Shown in pieces: positions 45,501 through 56,054 of a stretch of DNA of 64,000 bases. The position numbers and the translations under genes were made by a program. Location: the NCBI GenBank assembly GCA_914767885.1, contig CAJZBQ010000005.1, positions 248,001 to 312,000 on the forward strand. The letters are read 5' to 3'. Source of the DNA: Blepharisma stoltei (Eukaryota; Ciliophora; Heterotrichea; Heterotrichida; Blepharismidae). Each line of letters opens with the position of its first letter. Position 1 is the first letter of the stretch. The notes under the pieces were generated by a model. The model made no database searches. It had not been told where the DNA came from and saw nothing but the letters and a program-made list of their open reading frames with translations.

Positions 45501-48500
45501 CTCATATTTTAATTATATCCGGCAAGGTTTTACCATTTCAGAGATGGACAGCAATGCTAGGTAAGCAATTCTGGTAGCTTTCAGAGCCTAGCCCAAGTCT
45601 ATTCTCAGGGGTGGATTTTTCCTCGTGGGGAAGGAGGGTGCAAGGTTGGAAAGGGGAAGCCCAGCAAAGTCCTCTGGACCATTCGGGCAACTCCCTAGCG
45701 TGAAACTGGGCGTTACGTCCCAGGCTTTGCATTTTTCCTTTTTGCCGATAGCCGACCAGAAAAATCCATTTTTTGGGTTTTTCGGAAAAGCAACCCATTT
45801 AACAAGCAAGTAGCTCATCCATGAGCCGTCGAAGACGTGGACATTTGCCCTGGAAGCACCCTGGTGATCGAAGCGAGTTTGTCTCCAGCAGACTGGTGGG
45901 CCCGATGCGACGAAAGGCGAGTGATAAACCTGGAGTTGTAACCCCGTAGTGGACGTTAAGCGATATAAATTCTAATGTAATGTAATGACTGTATTCCTTC
46001 ATGCAATTCTGGAGAATTTTATAATGGAACTCAATGTGAAGCCTGTGGAGAACTTTGTGCAAGCTGTATAAGCAAAGAAAACTGCACAGTTTGTGAAGAT
46101 CCAATAAATATGAAAATTGATAGTGAAAATCCTGGTAATTGCTTTTGTAAAGATGGAACTTTTTATAATGGAGCAACTTGTGAATCATGTAAGCCTTTAT
46201 GCGAAGTTTGTGCAGAGGATGGGAGTTGTTTGAAATGTAATGGGCTGCATTTGATTTTAAAAGATGGGATGTGCGAATGCGAGAGTGGATATTATTTGGC
46301 AAATGGAATATGCACTCAGTGTGGCCTTTTTTGTAAAGAATGCTCCAACAATGGCACTTGTATAACTTGCAATGATAAAAATACCATGGAATTAAAATAT
46401 GGCGTCTTCGTCTGGGCATGGCCTCCCGGCCATGCAGCCTCGACTCATATTTTAATTATATCCGGCAAGGTTTTACCATTTCAGAGATGGACAGCAATGC
46501 TAGGTAAGCAATTCTGGTAGCTTTCAGAGCCTAGCCCAAGTCTATTCTCAGGGGTGGATTTTTTCCTCGTGGGGAAGGAGGGTGCAAGGTTGGAAAGGGG
46601 AAGCCCAGCAAAGTCCTCTGGACCATTCGGGCAACTCCCTAGCGTGAAACTGGGCGTTACGTCCCAGGCTTTGCATTTTTCCTTTTTGCCGATAGCCGAC
46701 CAGAAAAATCCATTTTTTGGGTTTTTCGGAAAAGCAACCCATGTACAAGCAAGTAGCTCATCCATGAGCCGTCGGACATTTGCCCTGGAAGCACCCTGGT
46801 GATCAAAGCGAGTTTGTCTCCAGCAGACTGGTGGGCCCGATGCGACGAAAGGCGAGTGATAAACCTGGAGTTGTAACCCCGTAGTGGACGTTAAACGATA
46901 TAAATTCTAATGTAATGTAATGATAAAAATACCATGAAATTTAGTGTATTAAATCCAGAAGAGTGTGAATGCATATCTGGGACTTATAGTGATGGAGAAA
47001 CATGCCATAGCTGCGGCTCATTTTGTGCTGAATGTACAGACAGCATCACTTGCCTTTCTTGCACAGTTCCATCAAAAATGAAAATCAGCACCTCAACCCC
47101 AGGAACCTGTGAATGCTCTTCAGGCTTCTTCAAGTCCTCTAATTCTTGTTCTGCCTGCACAAACTTGTGCTCAACTTGCAGCTCTGAAACTTCCTGCACA
47201 ACCTGTGTTGCCAATACAAACCCAATTTCCAGCAATACTTGTACCTGCAAAGACGGCTACTTCAAGTCTTCTAATTCCTGTAAATCATGCCCTTCATTAT
47301 GCACAACTTGCAGTAATAGCACTATTTGTTCTTCTTGTGTAGCCAATGCTGCTTTAAATGTAAACTCTATGTGTGCTTGTAGCTCAGACTTTTCAGTATC
47401 GGACGATTCCTTATCTTGCTTAGCCCAATGCAATTACCTCTGCACATCTTGTGATAAAAATGATGGGAAAAAATGCTCAGCTTGTGTCAGTAATGCTGAA
47501 TTGTTAGGAAATACTTGCTCTTGCACTGAAAACTCAGTTTATGATTCTGGGACGAAGTCTTGTGTTTGTAATAGTGGGTATACTCTTGTGAACAGTAAGT
47601 GCGTTACTTGTAAAAATTATTTTTCATCATCTGATGCACTTTTTAAAAGAGGGCGAGCAGTGAATAGGTCCAGGGTAACTGGCGAGTTGATCCAGGCCCA
47701 GCTAAGTGAATCCTATTCTTTTCGAAGTTCGTAGTGGTTACAAGACCGAAAACGCAAAGTCGGTTAACACTTCTGGGAAGCAATGTGAGCCTGCTAAAGG
47801 CAAGGTAGTCCAGAAGTAGGCATATCGGGTACTTCCCCGTATTAACAGGGGTTAGAGGAGTGCCGCAAAGCTAGACTCAAGTATGTTTGGGTGAGCTTCC
47901 TCGAGAGACTAGTGGCATCACCATTTTTTGGTGACGCTGACAGAAAAAGGGTTTGGTATATGGCGTGATTGCTTAGGGCTACCTTGAGCCTGAAGTTGGC
48001 TAGGACGAAGAGGGACTGAGATAATCTGCAGCAACCCGTTTATAATTGACTTAATCATTTCGTATCTGATGTGGTTTCGATTAGTTTTACATCGACATAT
48101 ACAGCTATTTTGATAGAATTTAAATATTATTTAGATACAAGTGTTGACTCTTCCTGCTCTAAAACTGTAGCTTCTACGAGCCTTGCAAAACTAGGCACCA
48201 ATCCAAGCTGCTCTTGAACTGATAATAAATATTTGAAAATCACATTGGGGACAGATTATTTAATTAGGAGTGAAATACTTTATTTGGATGGAACAAATAT
48301 TCTTACTTCCGCTGTGCTAATGAAAAAAAAAAAAACAAGAAAATGAAGCTCTTCACTAGCAAAGCAAAAAATTCTTTTACTGTATTTTTTGCATAAAAAA
48401 ATTGATGGCTAATTAGCTATTATAATAATGAGATCTACAGCTGATTCTAACAAATTTAACGGCTTGCTATGTAGAGCATAGATTTAATATTGAAAAGTTT

Positions 48501-51500
48501 TGATTTCAAGTATTAAATTTTCTTTGAATTTTTAGAAGACAATCTTTTGTATAAATTTTTTCAAAAAAGCCTATGCTCTTCGATAAAAAAAAACTTTATT
48601 GTTGGTAAAAAAGTTAGAAAATATGGGACATGCTCAGTGAATTATCAAGCACTGAGTGGAACTGTCCAACTGAGCACTACAGCTTCAATTTCTGCCGTTA
48701 TTTCAGGGCAAACAAGTCTATAGCCCGATTCCTGCTTTGGATTAGGCTTGGCCGATATCGGGATCGTCAGATGGGGAGTTGAAGAGCTTAATTGTCTCCC
48801 CATCTGAAGTATCCCAATGTGAGTCAAGCCCAATCCAAAGTAGAGATCCGGCTATATATCTCTTACATGTGGCAGTGATCCTTTAGTTTACTCAGGTGAA
48901 AAATCATACGGATCTGCAGGTCTTGGGCTAACTTATTCATGGAGCTCCACAATTTCTCCTCAGATCTCTACTCTTTCCACTTATATTTCTTCTCAATCTT
49001 CCTCAAAAATTAGTATTTCTAGAAGTTACTTCAGCACCTCAGTTACCACAACTTTAACTGTTTCACTCACAGTGACTAATAAATTTGGAAATAAAAGCAC
49101 TTCTTCAATTACCACTATAATTGAGCCTTCTGAAGCACTCACAGTTGCTTTCGATCAAGGAAATTCTATATCTATTTTAGCTTCTGACAGCAAAACAATT
49201 AAAGCTTCAGTAAAAACGCAATGTGGCTCTACTTCTGAGTCAATCAGCTGGGAATGGGACTCAATAGCTGTTGATGGGTCTCCTACATATGATTCTGCAT
49301 CTATTTTGTCAAAATCTAAATCCCCCAATAAGCTTGAAATCGCCCCAAATTCTTTGCCAGCTGGAGGAACTTATAAATTCAGAGCTATTGCAACACAAAC
49401 AGTTTCAGGGGTAACATATACAGGCAACTCAACTATAACGATAGCGACTAGTCATTCTCCTTTGGTTATTGCACTGTCAAGAAGCAGTGGCAGTATTTCT
49501 CCAAGCCAAGATTTTGTAGTGAGCGGGGCTGGTTCTTATGATCCTGATGATGCTACTGGGTCACTTAATTATACATGAAGCTGCGTGACTACTGATTCAG
49601 ATTCCACGTGTGTTGGAGCTGATAAATAAATAAATTAACGATATGTATTTAAGGTCCCTACTTCCATGTGTGACTTTCCTCCGCGCTCCGTGAGGAGCCC
49701 GTGCTGGCACGAGCGAAAAGGATGGACTTCCATCACTGGTTCTCTGAGCCAGGCCGAAACCCCTGGTTTCTCGGTAGTGGGTTGCCTTATTGGGTCGTCA
49801 GCCGACTGTCGCCGAGCACCACCATTTTCAACTCAACCTTCCGCCCCGAGTTACGCCAATCTTTGTCTCCGGTTGGCCAGGCCGTCCTTCTTTTAAGGAC
49901 CCTTTTAAACTGGAGAGACCGCCTTGTTGTCTAATCTGCCTCCCTTTTTCTCAGCTTATCCGCTTGAGAAAATCTCAATCGCTTCCGCGATTCGGGGTAG
50001 ACCACAGTAGCAGCTTGAGCAGGTAAGTCGCCCTGCTCCATTTCGGGCACCCACTGGCTTGGGCGCTGCTGGAAAAAGAAGATGCTCCTAACTGCCCTAG
50101 GATCTGGCCACGATCAGCGGGTCTGTGTTCGCCCCTGGTCGCCACCAGAGTCCAGATATTGCTGGGCTAAGTCGCTTCTTCTGAAAACCATGCCCGGATA
50201 TACATGGGTTACCGTCACTGGGAGGACGGGTCGGACGTCATACGCCATTTTATGTATATGTGTTGGAGCTGATAATAGCGCTTTAGTTATTAATGAGATT
50301 GGGGCTAGCTTAACTATTCCATCAAGTAAGCTAGTAAAAGGAGCTAGTTATGATCTTACTCTTAAAATTAGCAAAGATACGAGATCTTCAAGTTCTGCTA
50401 TTACGATTTCTGTACTCAATGCAAATACTGATGCATCAATATCTATTGCACTCAGTTCTCAAAAGGTGAACCCTCAAGCTGTGGTAAGTCTAAAAGCTGC
50501 TGTTGAAGTATCTTCAGAAGTTTCTATCACATGGAGTGAAATTAGTGGCTCATCAATATCAATCTCTCCAAACAACCTTCCTACAGTTTCTTTCAAAGTT
50601 GGAACCTTATCTGAAGGATCATCTTATACATTTCAGCTATCTGTGTTCGACACCTCCATAAACTTATCCTTAACAATTGAGATGCCTGTAACAACAAATT
50701 CAGGAGGAAGCTGCACAGGCTCAGTATCAATTTCTCCAGACTCAGGTCAAGCATTAATTACCTCTTTTTCCATATCAATCAGCGGCTGTGTTGACAAAGA
50801 CGAAGAAGACTACCCAATCCTTTATAAATACACTGATACATGAAATTCAAAAACCTACAAGCTTTCATCAACTACAGAGTCAAATAGCGTGACTGCTAAT
50901 ATGTACCCAGGCGATAATACTGTTGTAGTCTATGTGTGTGACCAATTAAATACTTGCTCTTCGTATTCTAAATCAATCACAGTAGAAAACTATTCTGCGA
51001 GATTTCTGCAGACTACCTCACTATTAAGCTTATATAAGCAAGCTATAATTGACCCTGACCAAATTCCTTCAGCAATTACACTATTCTGCAGCTCTGCTAC
51101 AATTGACTCAACTCTATTCAGTACAATGTGGTCTGACTTGCAGTTATATGTAAGTGAAAATACAGCTAGCTCTGATTTATTGAACGATGCAATGTCATCT
51201 ATTTTTGCCTTGACAGGACAAACTTCTATAATGTCGTCTGGTATGTTTGATATATTTATTGAATACCTTGAAAACTATGAAACTACAAATAACATTATGC
51301 CGACTTCTGATACTATAAAATATGCTGTGGATATCACAAATAATTACTTGACCTTTGGAGAAACAGTCAGCTTTAATGGTAGCTCAATAGAATCTTATAT
51401 TGTCAAAACCAATACATTTATACAGCTGTTCGTCAAAAAGTTTACATCAAATGATTTAGTATCTCAGCAATCTCTTGGCTCTGATGTAAATACCGACACA

Positions 51501-52910
51501 ATTAGCCTTTATAAGCTTCGAGATTTCCCTACATCATTTTCAAACAGCACCTTGAATTTTACTGATCACCGATCCATTAGTTTTCCAAGCTCTCTCCCGT
51601 TTAAAGACACAGATATCACTAATCTACGGGCAAATTATTATACATATTCAGACGACTATTCAGATGTCGCTGAAATTAGTTTCGGGCTAAGTGGGAATTA
51701 TTCAAATTACACTCTTATAGTTTCTGATGAAAACGATTATGACTATAAAGCTGCTATGAATCCTATTTCAATTGAGCTGCCATTTTATAAAAATGTGTCT
51801 ATTGCATGGAGGTGTCTTTATTATAACCAAACCACTTCAGCTTGGCAGTCAGATTCAACCTGCAAAATAAAAGAAGTGAAAAACTCGTCAGTTGTAGTAG
51901 AAACCACTCATTTATCTATGTATAAACTTGGAGACACCCCAAATGTCCCACCTGATCCATTTATTCCTCCATCTTATAGCTGTGAAGATAACAATTATCC
52001 AGCAATTTACATTTTATCAGTGGTTGTTTTTATTGGGATTATTTTTATTCCTGTAGCAGTTATTGCAGATAGAGCTCAAAATACCCCAGAAATAGCGAAA
52101 AAGGGGCAGGAATCTAGCTTAACCCAAAGATACTTAATAAACGAAACATGCATGACTTCAATGGTCCCTCCAAATTCTCCAAAAGAAATTACCAGTGATC
52201 AGAGCTTTGGATCGCCAAGTCAGCTGGTAGAACCTGATGAAGAAGAAGTAAAAGAAGACAGCCCTCCCAGCAGTGATGATGACGTAGTTAGTATGGGAGA
52301 CATTGGAATTGATGAGCCGCAATACACTGAAAAATCCCACGCAAGCGAAATTGAGCCAACAGTAATTCCTGAAGAAATGGCTTCTGCAACTAAAACAGAA
52401 AAAAGTCAAGAGCTCAAAAGAAAAGCACTTATTATGATTGAAGGGCACTTAGCATTTGGACTGGTTTTCTATAGATCAGAATTCAGCAGGGTTTTAAGGC
52501 TGCTAACCTTAACTGCTATCATTATATTTGAGCTGTTATTAGAAGGCCTATTCCTTTATGGATTTGAAACTATTGATGAAGGCTCACAAAAATCATCGAC
52601 TAAATCAGTTTTTGAGAATTATGAGCCAAATTATTTTGGATATACCATTTTGTCAATAGCAATAGCGATGCTAATTGAAGTTTATTTGATTATTGCATTC
52701 AGCATAGATAAAAAGAAAACACCTTATATGGCAGCTTCTGGGATTTTGGTTGCGGCAACTATTTTATTTGGCTCAATTATTGGGACTGTTTGGCTAAGCT
52801 ATAAATTTTGCCATGATTGGAATGGATATTGGGCAGCAAGCTTTTTGTTTGGAATTTTAGTTGAGATTTTTGTCATGCAAACAATTTATATGCTGTTCAG
52901 ATATACCTAA
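42598..52910 (+). CDS. Giant surface receptor: ConA-like, Cys-rich repeats, REJ-like region, GPS-like motif, five TM
   Basis: 2,571 aa after removing six insertions (557, 548, 435, 269, 138 and 650 bp). In order: signal peptide (MKFIVLALIPLCVVS); a LamG/concanavalin-like domain to about 240; about 700 residues of acidic Cys-rich repeats of 25-30 aa built on a CC..DLI.I.G.I.DEE pattern; furin-like/CxxC repeats (about 950-1,310); a Ser/Thr-rich REJ/PKD-like region; a GPS-like motif (CLYYNQTT .. TTHLSMY) near 2,200-2,240; a TM helix (IYILSVVVFIGIIFIPVAV); an acidic cytoplasmic loop; and four more TM helices. This resembles polycystin-1/REJ-type adhesion proteins of ciliates. Ligand and role are unknown. 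Confidence 0.85.
45428..45984 (+). mobile_element. SINE-like retroposon, young copy A (557 bp)
   Basis: ATGACTGTATTCCTTCAT, 18 bp, at 45428-45445 and 45985-46002. The head is 'aaaatatggcgtcttcgtc' with a small palindrome (gcatggcc..ggccatgc), and the tail ends in 'taatgtaatgta'. About 97% identical by eye to the element at 46371. Removal gives DDCIPS-CNSGEFYNGTQC. Any open frames inside are not conserved between copies. Confidence 0.93.
46371..46918 (+). mobile_element. SINE-like retroposon, young copy B (548 bp)
   Basis: AATGATAAAAATACCATG, 18 bp, at 46371-46388 and 46919-46936. Nearly identical to the copy 940 bp upstream, differing by a 9-bp deletion (near 46770) and a few substitutions. 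Removal gives CNDKNTM-KFSVLNPEECEC. The first bases of the duplication overlap the TAATG tail unit, a microhomology seen at copy A too. Confidence 0.93.
47629..48063. mobile_element. 435-bp GC-richer insertion, 8-bp duplication
   Basis: ATCTGATG at 47629-47636 and 48064-48071; the flanks upstream are loosely similar too. The body is GC-richer than the gene and not clearly related to the 45428 family. Removal gives KNYFSSS-DVVSISFTSTY. Length divisible by three, but with internal stops. Confidence 0.8.
48347..48615. mobile_element. Diverged family-2 IES (269 bp)
   Basis: The left end is 'ctcttcactagcaaagcaaaaa' and the right end a worn hairpin before 'aagTTAG'. The core near 48420-48480 (attagctattataataatgag) is family 2. 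The only common border is AG (48347-48348 and 48616-48617), and removal gives KKKKTRKW-RKYGTCSVNYQ in frame. The left pointer may have mutated from TTAG. Confidence 0.7.
48719..48856. mobile_element. Near-perfect palindromic IES, TA pointer (138 bp)
   Basis: TA at 48719-48720 and 48857-48858. Almost the whole element is one inverted repeat (left arm 'gctttggattaggcttg', right arm the inverse of 'caagcccaatccaaagt'; 'cagatggggag' pairs with 'ctccccatctg'). Removal gives SGQTSL-SLTCGSDPLVY. Confidence 0.88.
49609..50258 (-). mobile_element. SINE-like retroposon, reverse orientation (650 bp)
   Basis: TGTGTTGGAGCTGATAA, 17 bp, at 49609-49625 and 50259-50275. Read on the minus strand it begins 'ataaaatggcgtatgacg' and contains 'tatatccgggcatggtttt', echoing the 45428 family, and its tail is 'taatttatttat'. 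It is GC-rich. Removal gives STCVGAD-NSALVINEIG. Open frames inside it are spurious. Confidence 0.9.
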
Positions 52911-54483
52911 TTACGATGAATAAAACATTTTTACTGATTAGCCGTTATCCTATTTACTATTTAAATAGGATAGCCTCAACAAGTAGGAATTGTTTTATTT
53001 GATATAATTAGGCATATCTATTTCTAGAAAATTTGCCGGAGAGTAAAAAGGAAATGAGCTTAACTAAATCGTTTACTTTAGCCTAATAAATGGTTTGCTT
53101 AATAAAATTGATTAAATATAATAAAAGAGGAGTTATTTGAATTGGATTCTTTTAAATCTATAGAAATGTAATGGCAATCTTGTATTTTTTATAAAAAAGT
53201 CAACCATATGGCATACAAGTAAATTAAAATATTTAGATGTAGATATTTATTGGGTGATTTTCCTATAGACAAAGATCTAATGCATGTCATTAGCATTTGA
53301 GATGTCATATTTTAATTTGCAAATTTAGAATTCATATAAAGCGATGCATGAAAAAGAATTATTAATTAGATTGTCCATTTTTATATAGTAATTAGAAATT
53401 TATAGCTTAGATCGCTCTAAATAACCATTTAAACAATAAATTTACATTTCCATTACTTCCCTTTTTAATTTGAACAAAGTATCAGTAAAATTTTCATTTT
53501 TGGGGTAAATTTGCCCTCATTTGAACTTGAACCAAATTTATAAAAATAGTTTAGAAGGCGCAAGTAGATTGCTATTTAAAAAGTTGAAGCACTGAACCAA
53601 TTAATTTATTACTGAATTATTTATAAAAAATAAGTCAAAAATATTGCCTTCAATTTATATAATTTTATTTTTAATAATTTAAAATAATAAAATTAGCCCC
53701 TTTAATTGGAATAGATTTTTCCCCCAATTTGAAGTGGGGAATTAGCCTCCTGCAGAAATATATTTTCTATATTATTGACTTGAAACGTTTATTAAATCCG
53801 TAAAAAAATTCAATAAGTTTAATTTTTAATTTAGATCATTAAGTTATGTATATAATTTTCTAACCGCAGTTGCTTGCCATTGGGCACCCTTTATTTTTGC
53901 TAACTCTGATGGTCCATAAAATTTTAAAAATTAGAATATTATTTGCACATTTCCCACAATATTTTGGCTTGTCAAATTAAATTTTTAAAATATTTGAGAC
54001 CATCAAAAAGCGGTTAGCATGATGAGATTGTGCCCCAAGCTGATCAATAAATGCGAATAAACTATATTAGCGAACTAAATTAATGCCAGGTAGTTAGATT
54101 TTGAAGTGTGTGTGTGGATTAGATTTCAAGTTTAACAATATAAAAATCGATCAATCAAGGATCGGAGGAGTTAATAGCCTAAAGCACAAACTTTATTCTT
54201 AAATAATTATCTCATCTTTTATAATAATAATAATGGAATTCATGACGTCAAGCATGAAGGCAATTTCTTCTCCCATATTTGGTTGATAATTCCTATTTTT
54301 CACCCATTTTTAGTAGAAAATTTGTCTTATGACAACTTTATCAAAATTTAGCAGGTATATCAAGCAGTTGCAAAAAAATTTCTTAAAGATGCCAGGAATC
54401 TGAATTAATAGATTTTGCTTGTTATAAACCATTAAGGCGTTAATATTATGTTATTAGATAGCATCGAAATAAACTAAAATCTT
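52911..54483. other. Intergenic region between convergent genes
   Basis: No gene recognised. It holds a short IES-like copy at 52936-53016 and scattered IES-terminus-like fragments ('cccctttaattgg' hairpin at about 53696; 'caatcaaggatcggaggag TTA' at about 54145-54175) that I could not assemble into whole elements. Confidence 0.55.
52936..53016 (+). mobile_element. Short IES-like copy, homologous to 54626-54704
   Basis: Begins GATTAGCCGTTATCC, continues with 'aaataggat' and 'agtagg', and ends 'tataattaggcata', in the same order as the IES in the MFS1 gene read on the opposite strand. Intergenic and possibly decayed at its right border. Confidence 0.6.
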
Positions 54484-55873
54484 TTATATGACGGTATCCA
54501 TTGAGTATATAAGTTTATCTTCCGAGATTTTTGGACTTCTCTTTTCAGATAAGACTTTTGATGAAAATAAAAAGACAGCAGTAAAAAACAAGACAAAAAT
54601 AGACATGCAAGTTGAGCTTCAATCATAATCTATACCTAATTATAATCAAAAAGCATGCCTACTGGTAAATAATCCTATTTTCATATAAAAAATCGGATAA
54701 CGGCTAATCATTCAGAATTTTGCCATTCTTCGTAATTAGGTCTAAAAATTCAACCAAAATCCCTGCCCCCAGGGATCCAGTAGCTTCTCCCAACAATGCA
54801 GCTAAATTCATTATAGAAGACAGCGAGTCTGACAAATGCAGAGAGTCTTCATACCCATAAATCGCTAGTGATGATTCGTGCATATAAGGATAAGATGGAA
54901 CTAAATAGATCTTACTATATGTCATAGAATTCGCAATCCCCAACAACGGGATCGAAATTATTATCAAATCCACTTGATTTGGGAGAAATATAGCAGGACC
55001 CATCAAGCAAAACGAAACTCCTGTTAAAAATAATCCCACAATCATTAGGATTCTTTTGTCAAATTTTAATAATCTCGGAAAAATAATTCCGCCGATCGCA
55101 TAGCACACTGAGTTTACTGAAAAAAGGACCCCAATTATCTCTTGGTCAATCCCGTTGTGGCTTAAATGCAATGCCATAGATGCAGCCATAAAGCACATTG
55201 TATCAAAAACTATAAATTGGATAATCGCGGTCAAACCAATTTGCTAAATAGACTTTACTGGTTTTATAAATAGTCTCAAAGTGTCTACCTTTTCATGATG
55301 CTGTGCATAAGGCTTTAAATGCCCCAAAGTAAAAAACGTAACGAAGCCTGAGACAAAAACTACACCACCGACAGTAATAAAAATCGTGATAGCGCCACCA
55401 ATCATATATAAGCATGTTCCGAATAGAGGCCCACTGACCATTCCTGCACCAATAAAAGCGTCCATTTCCCCCACAACTTCTCCGACATTGTCTTTGAACT
55501 CTGTTATTAAAATTGCGTAGCTTGATGCCCAAAATCCGCCAGCAGCAATCCCATATAAAACTCTTGAAATAATGCTAATAATTAAAAATTCTGTTTGAGG
55601 GCATAGGAATATAAAGCAGAGTAATATCATGGAAATTCCACAGAGGAATAAGGAGCCTAAGCATATAAGCTTTCTTCCTATTTTCGACATATATCTTGTT
55701 ACCAGAAACACTACAGGTATTGAGGTGATAGGAGCGATACTTAATATGACTCCTATTGTTCATTGCGAAATGCCTTTGCTTTCAGCAATTCTAGGGTAAA
55801 AAGGCCCTAAAACCCCGTATGCAACACAGATTATAAAGCTTCCGAAATTCAGTGAAAACCTCAAAAAGTTCAT
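54484..55873 (-). CDS. Major facilitator superfamily transporter 1
   Basis: 431 aa with about 12 TM helices. The ATG at 55873 (MNFLRFSLNFGSFIICVAYGVLGPFYP) is followed by a loop 2-3 motif RYMSKIGRKLICLGS, an MFS signature equivalent, and RVLYGIAAGGFWASSYAIL. It needs a 15-nt intron removed (55244-55258, KP-QIGLTAIIQ) and a 79-bp IES (54626-54704, KILND-YDWSSTC); the latter hides the last TM helix and tail. Resembles VMAT/MFSD18-type drug or amine exporters, but the substrate is unknown. Neighbour and paralogue of MFS2. Confidence 0.85.
54626..54704 (-). mobile_element. Short IES, pointer TAATC/GATTA (79 bp)
   Basis: TAATC at 54626-54630 and 54705-54709. Removal on the minus strand gives GKILN-DYDWSSTCMSIFVL, adding the final TM of MFS1. 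A second copy of its sequence lies at 52936. Confidence 0.85.
55244..55258 (-). other. 15-nt intron
   Basis: Minus strand gtaaagtctatttag. It contains an in-frame TAG if kept. Same position as the intron in MFS2, so older than the duplication. Confidence 0.92.
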
Positions 55874-56054
55874 TGTTGTAATAATTTAATTATTATATTC
55901 GTCATCTTTAAAATCCCTTTTTATGACGCTCATATTCTTTCCATAATGGCGATAAATAATAAATTTTATTTACTAATAAATATCGTTAGATTTATTATAT
56001 GAATTTTTAATAAATATCGGTTATTAATAAAGTAATATAAAAGCATTTAATCAG

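Noticed and set aside
45538-46802. Several 60-200-codon frames on both strands within the retroposon copies
   Set aside because: They lie wholly in the repeated elements, overlap on both strands and are not conserved between copies.
49666-50080. Overlapping plus-strand frames of about 76-78 codons
   Set aside because: Inside the GC-rich retroposon at 49609-50258; GC-rich DNA lacks stops by chance.
53455-53745. Possible IES related to 21651-22030 (CCCCTTTAATTGG hairpin)
   Set aside because: Only one end is convincing; left border and pointer do not match.
52935-54710. A 1.8-kb DNA transposon with about 90-bp terminal inverted repeats between the convergent genes
   Set aside because: The right 'TIR' coincides exactly with a frame-proven 79-bp IES in MFS1, so two inverted copies of a short IES explain it better; the interior shows no transposase.
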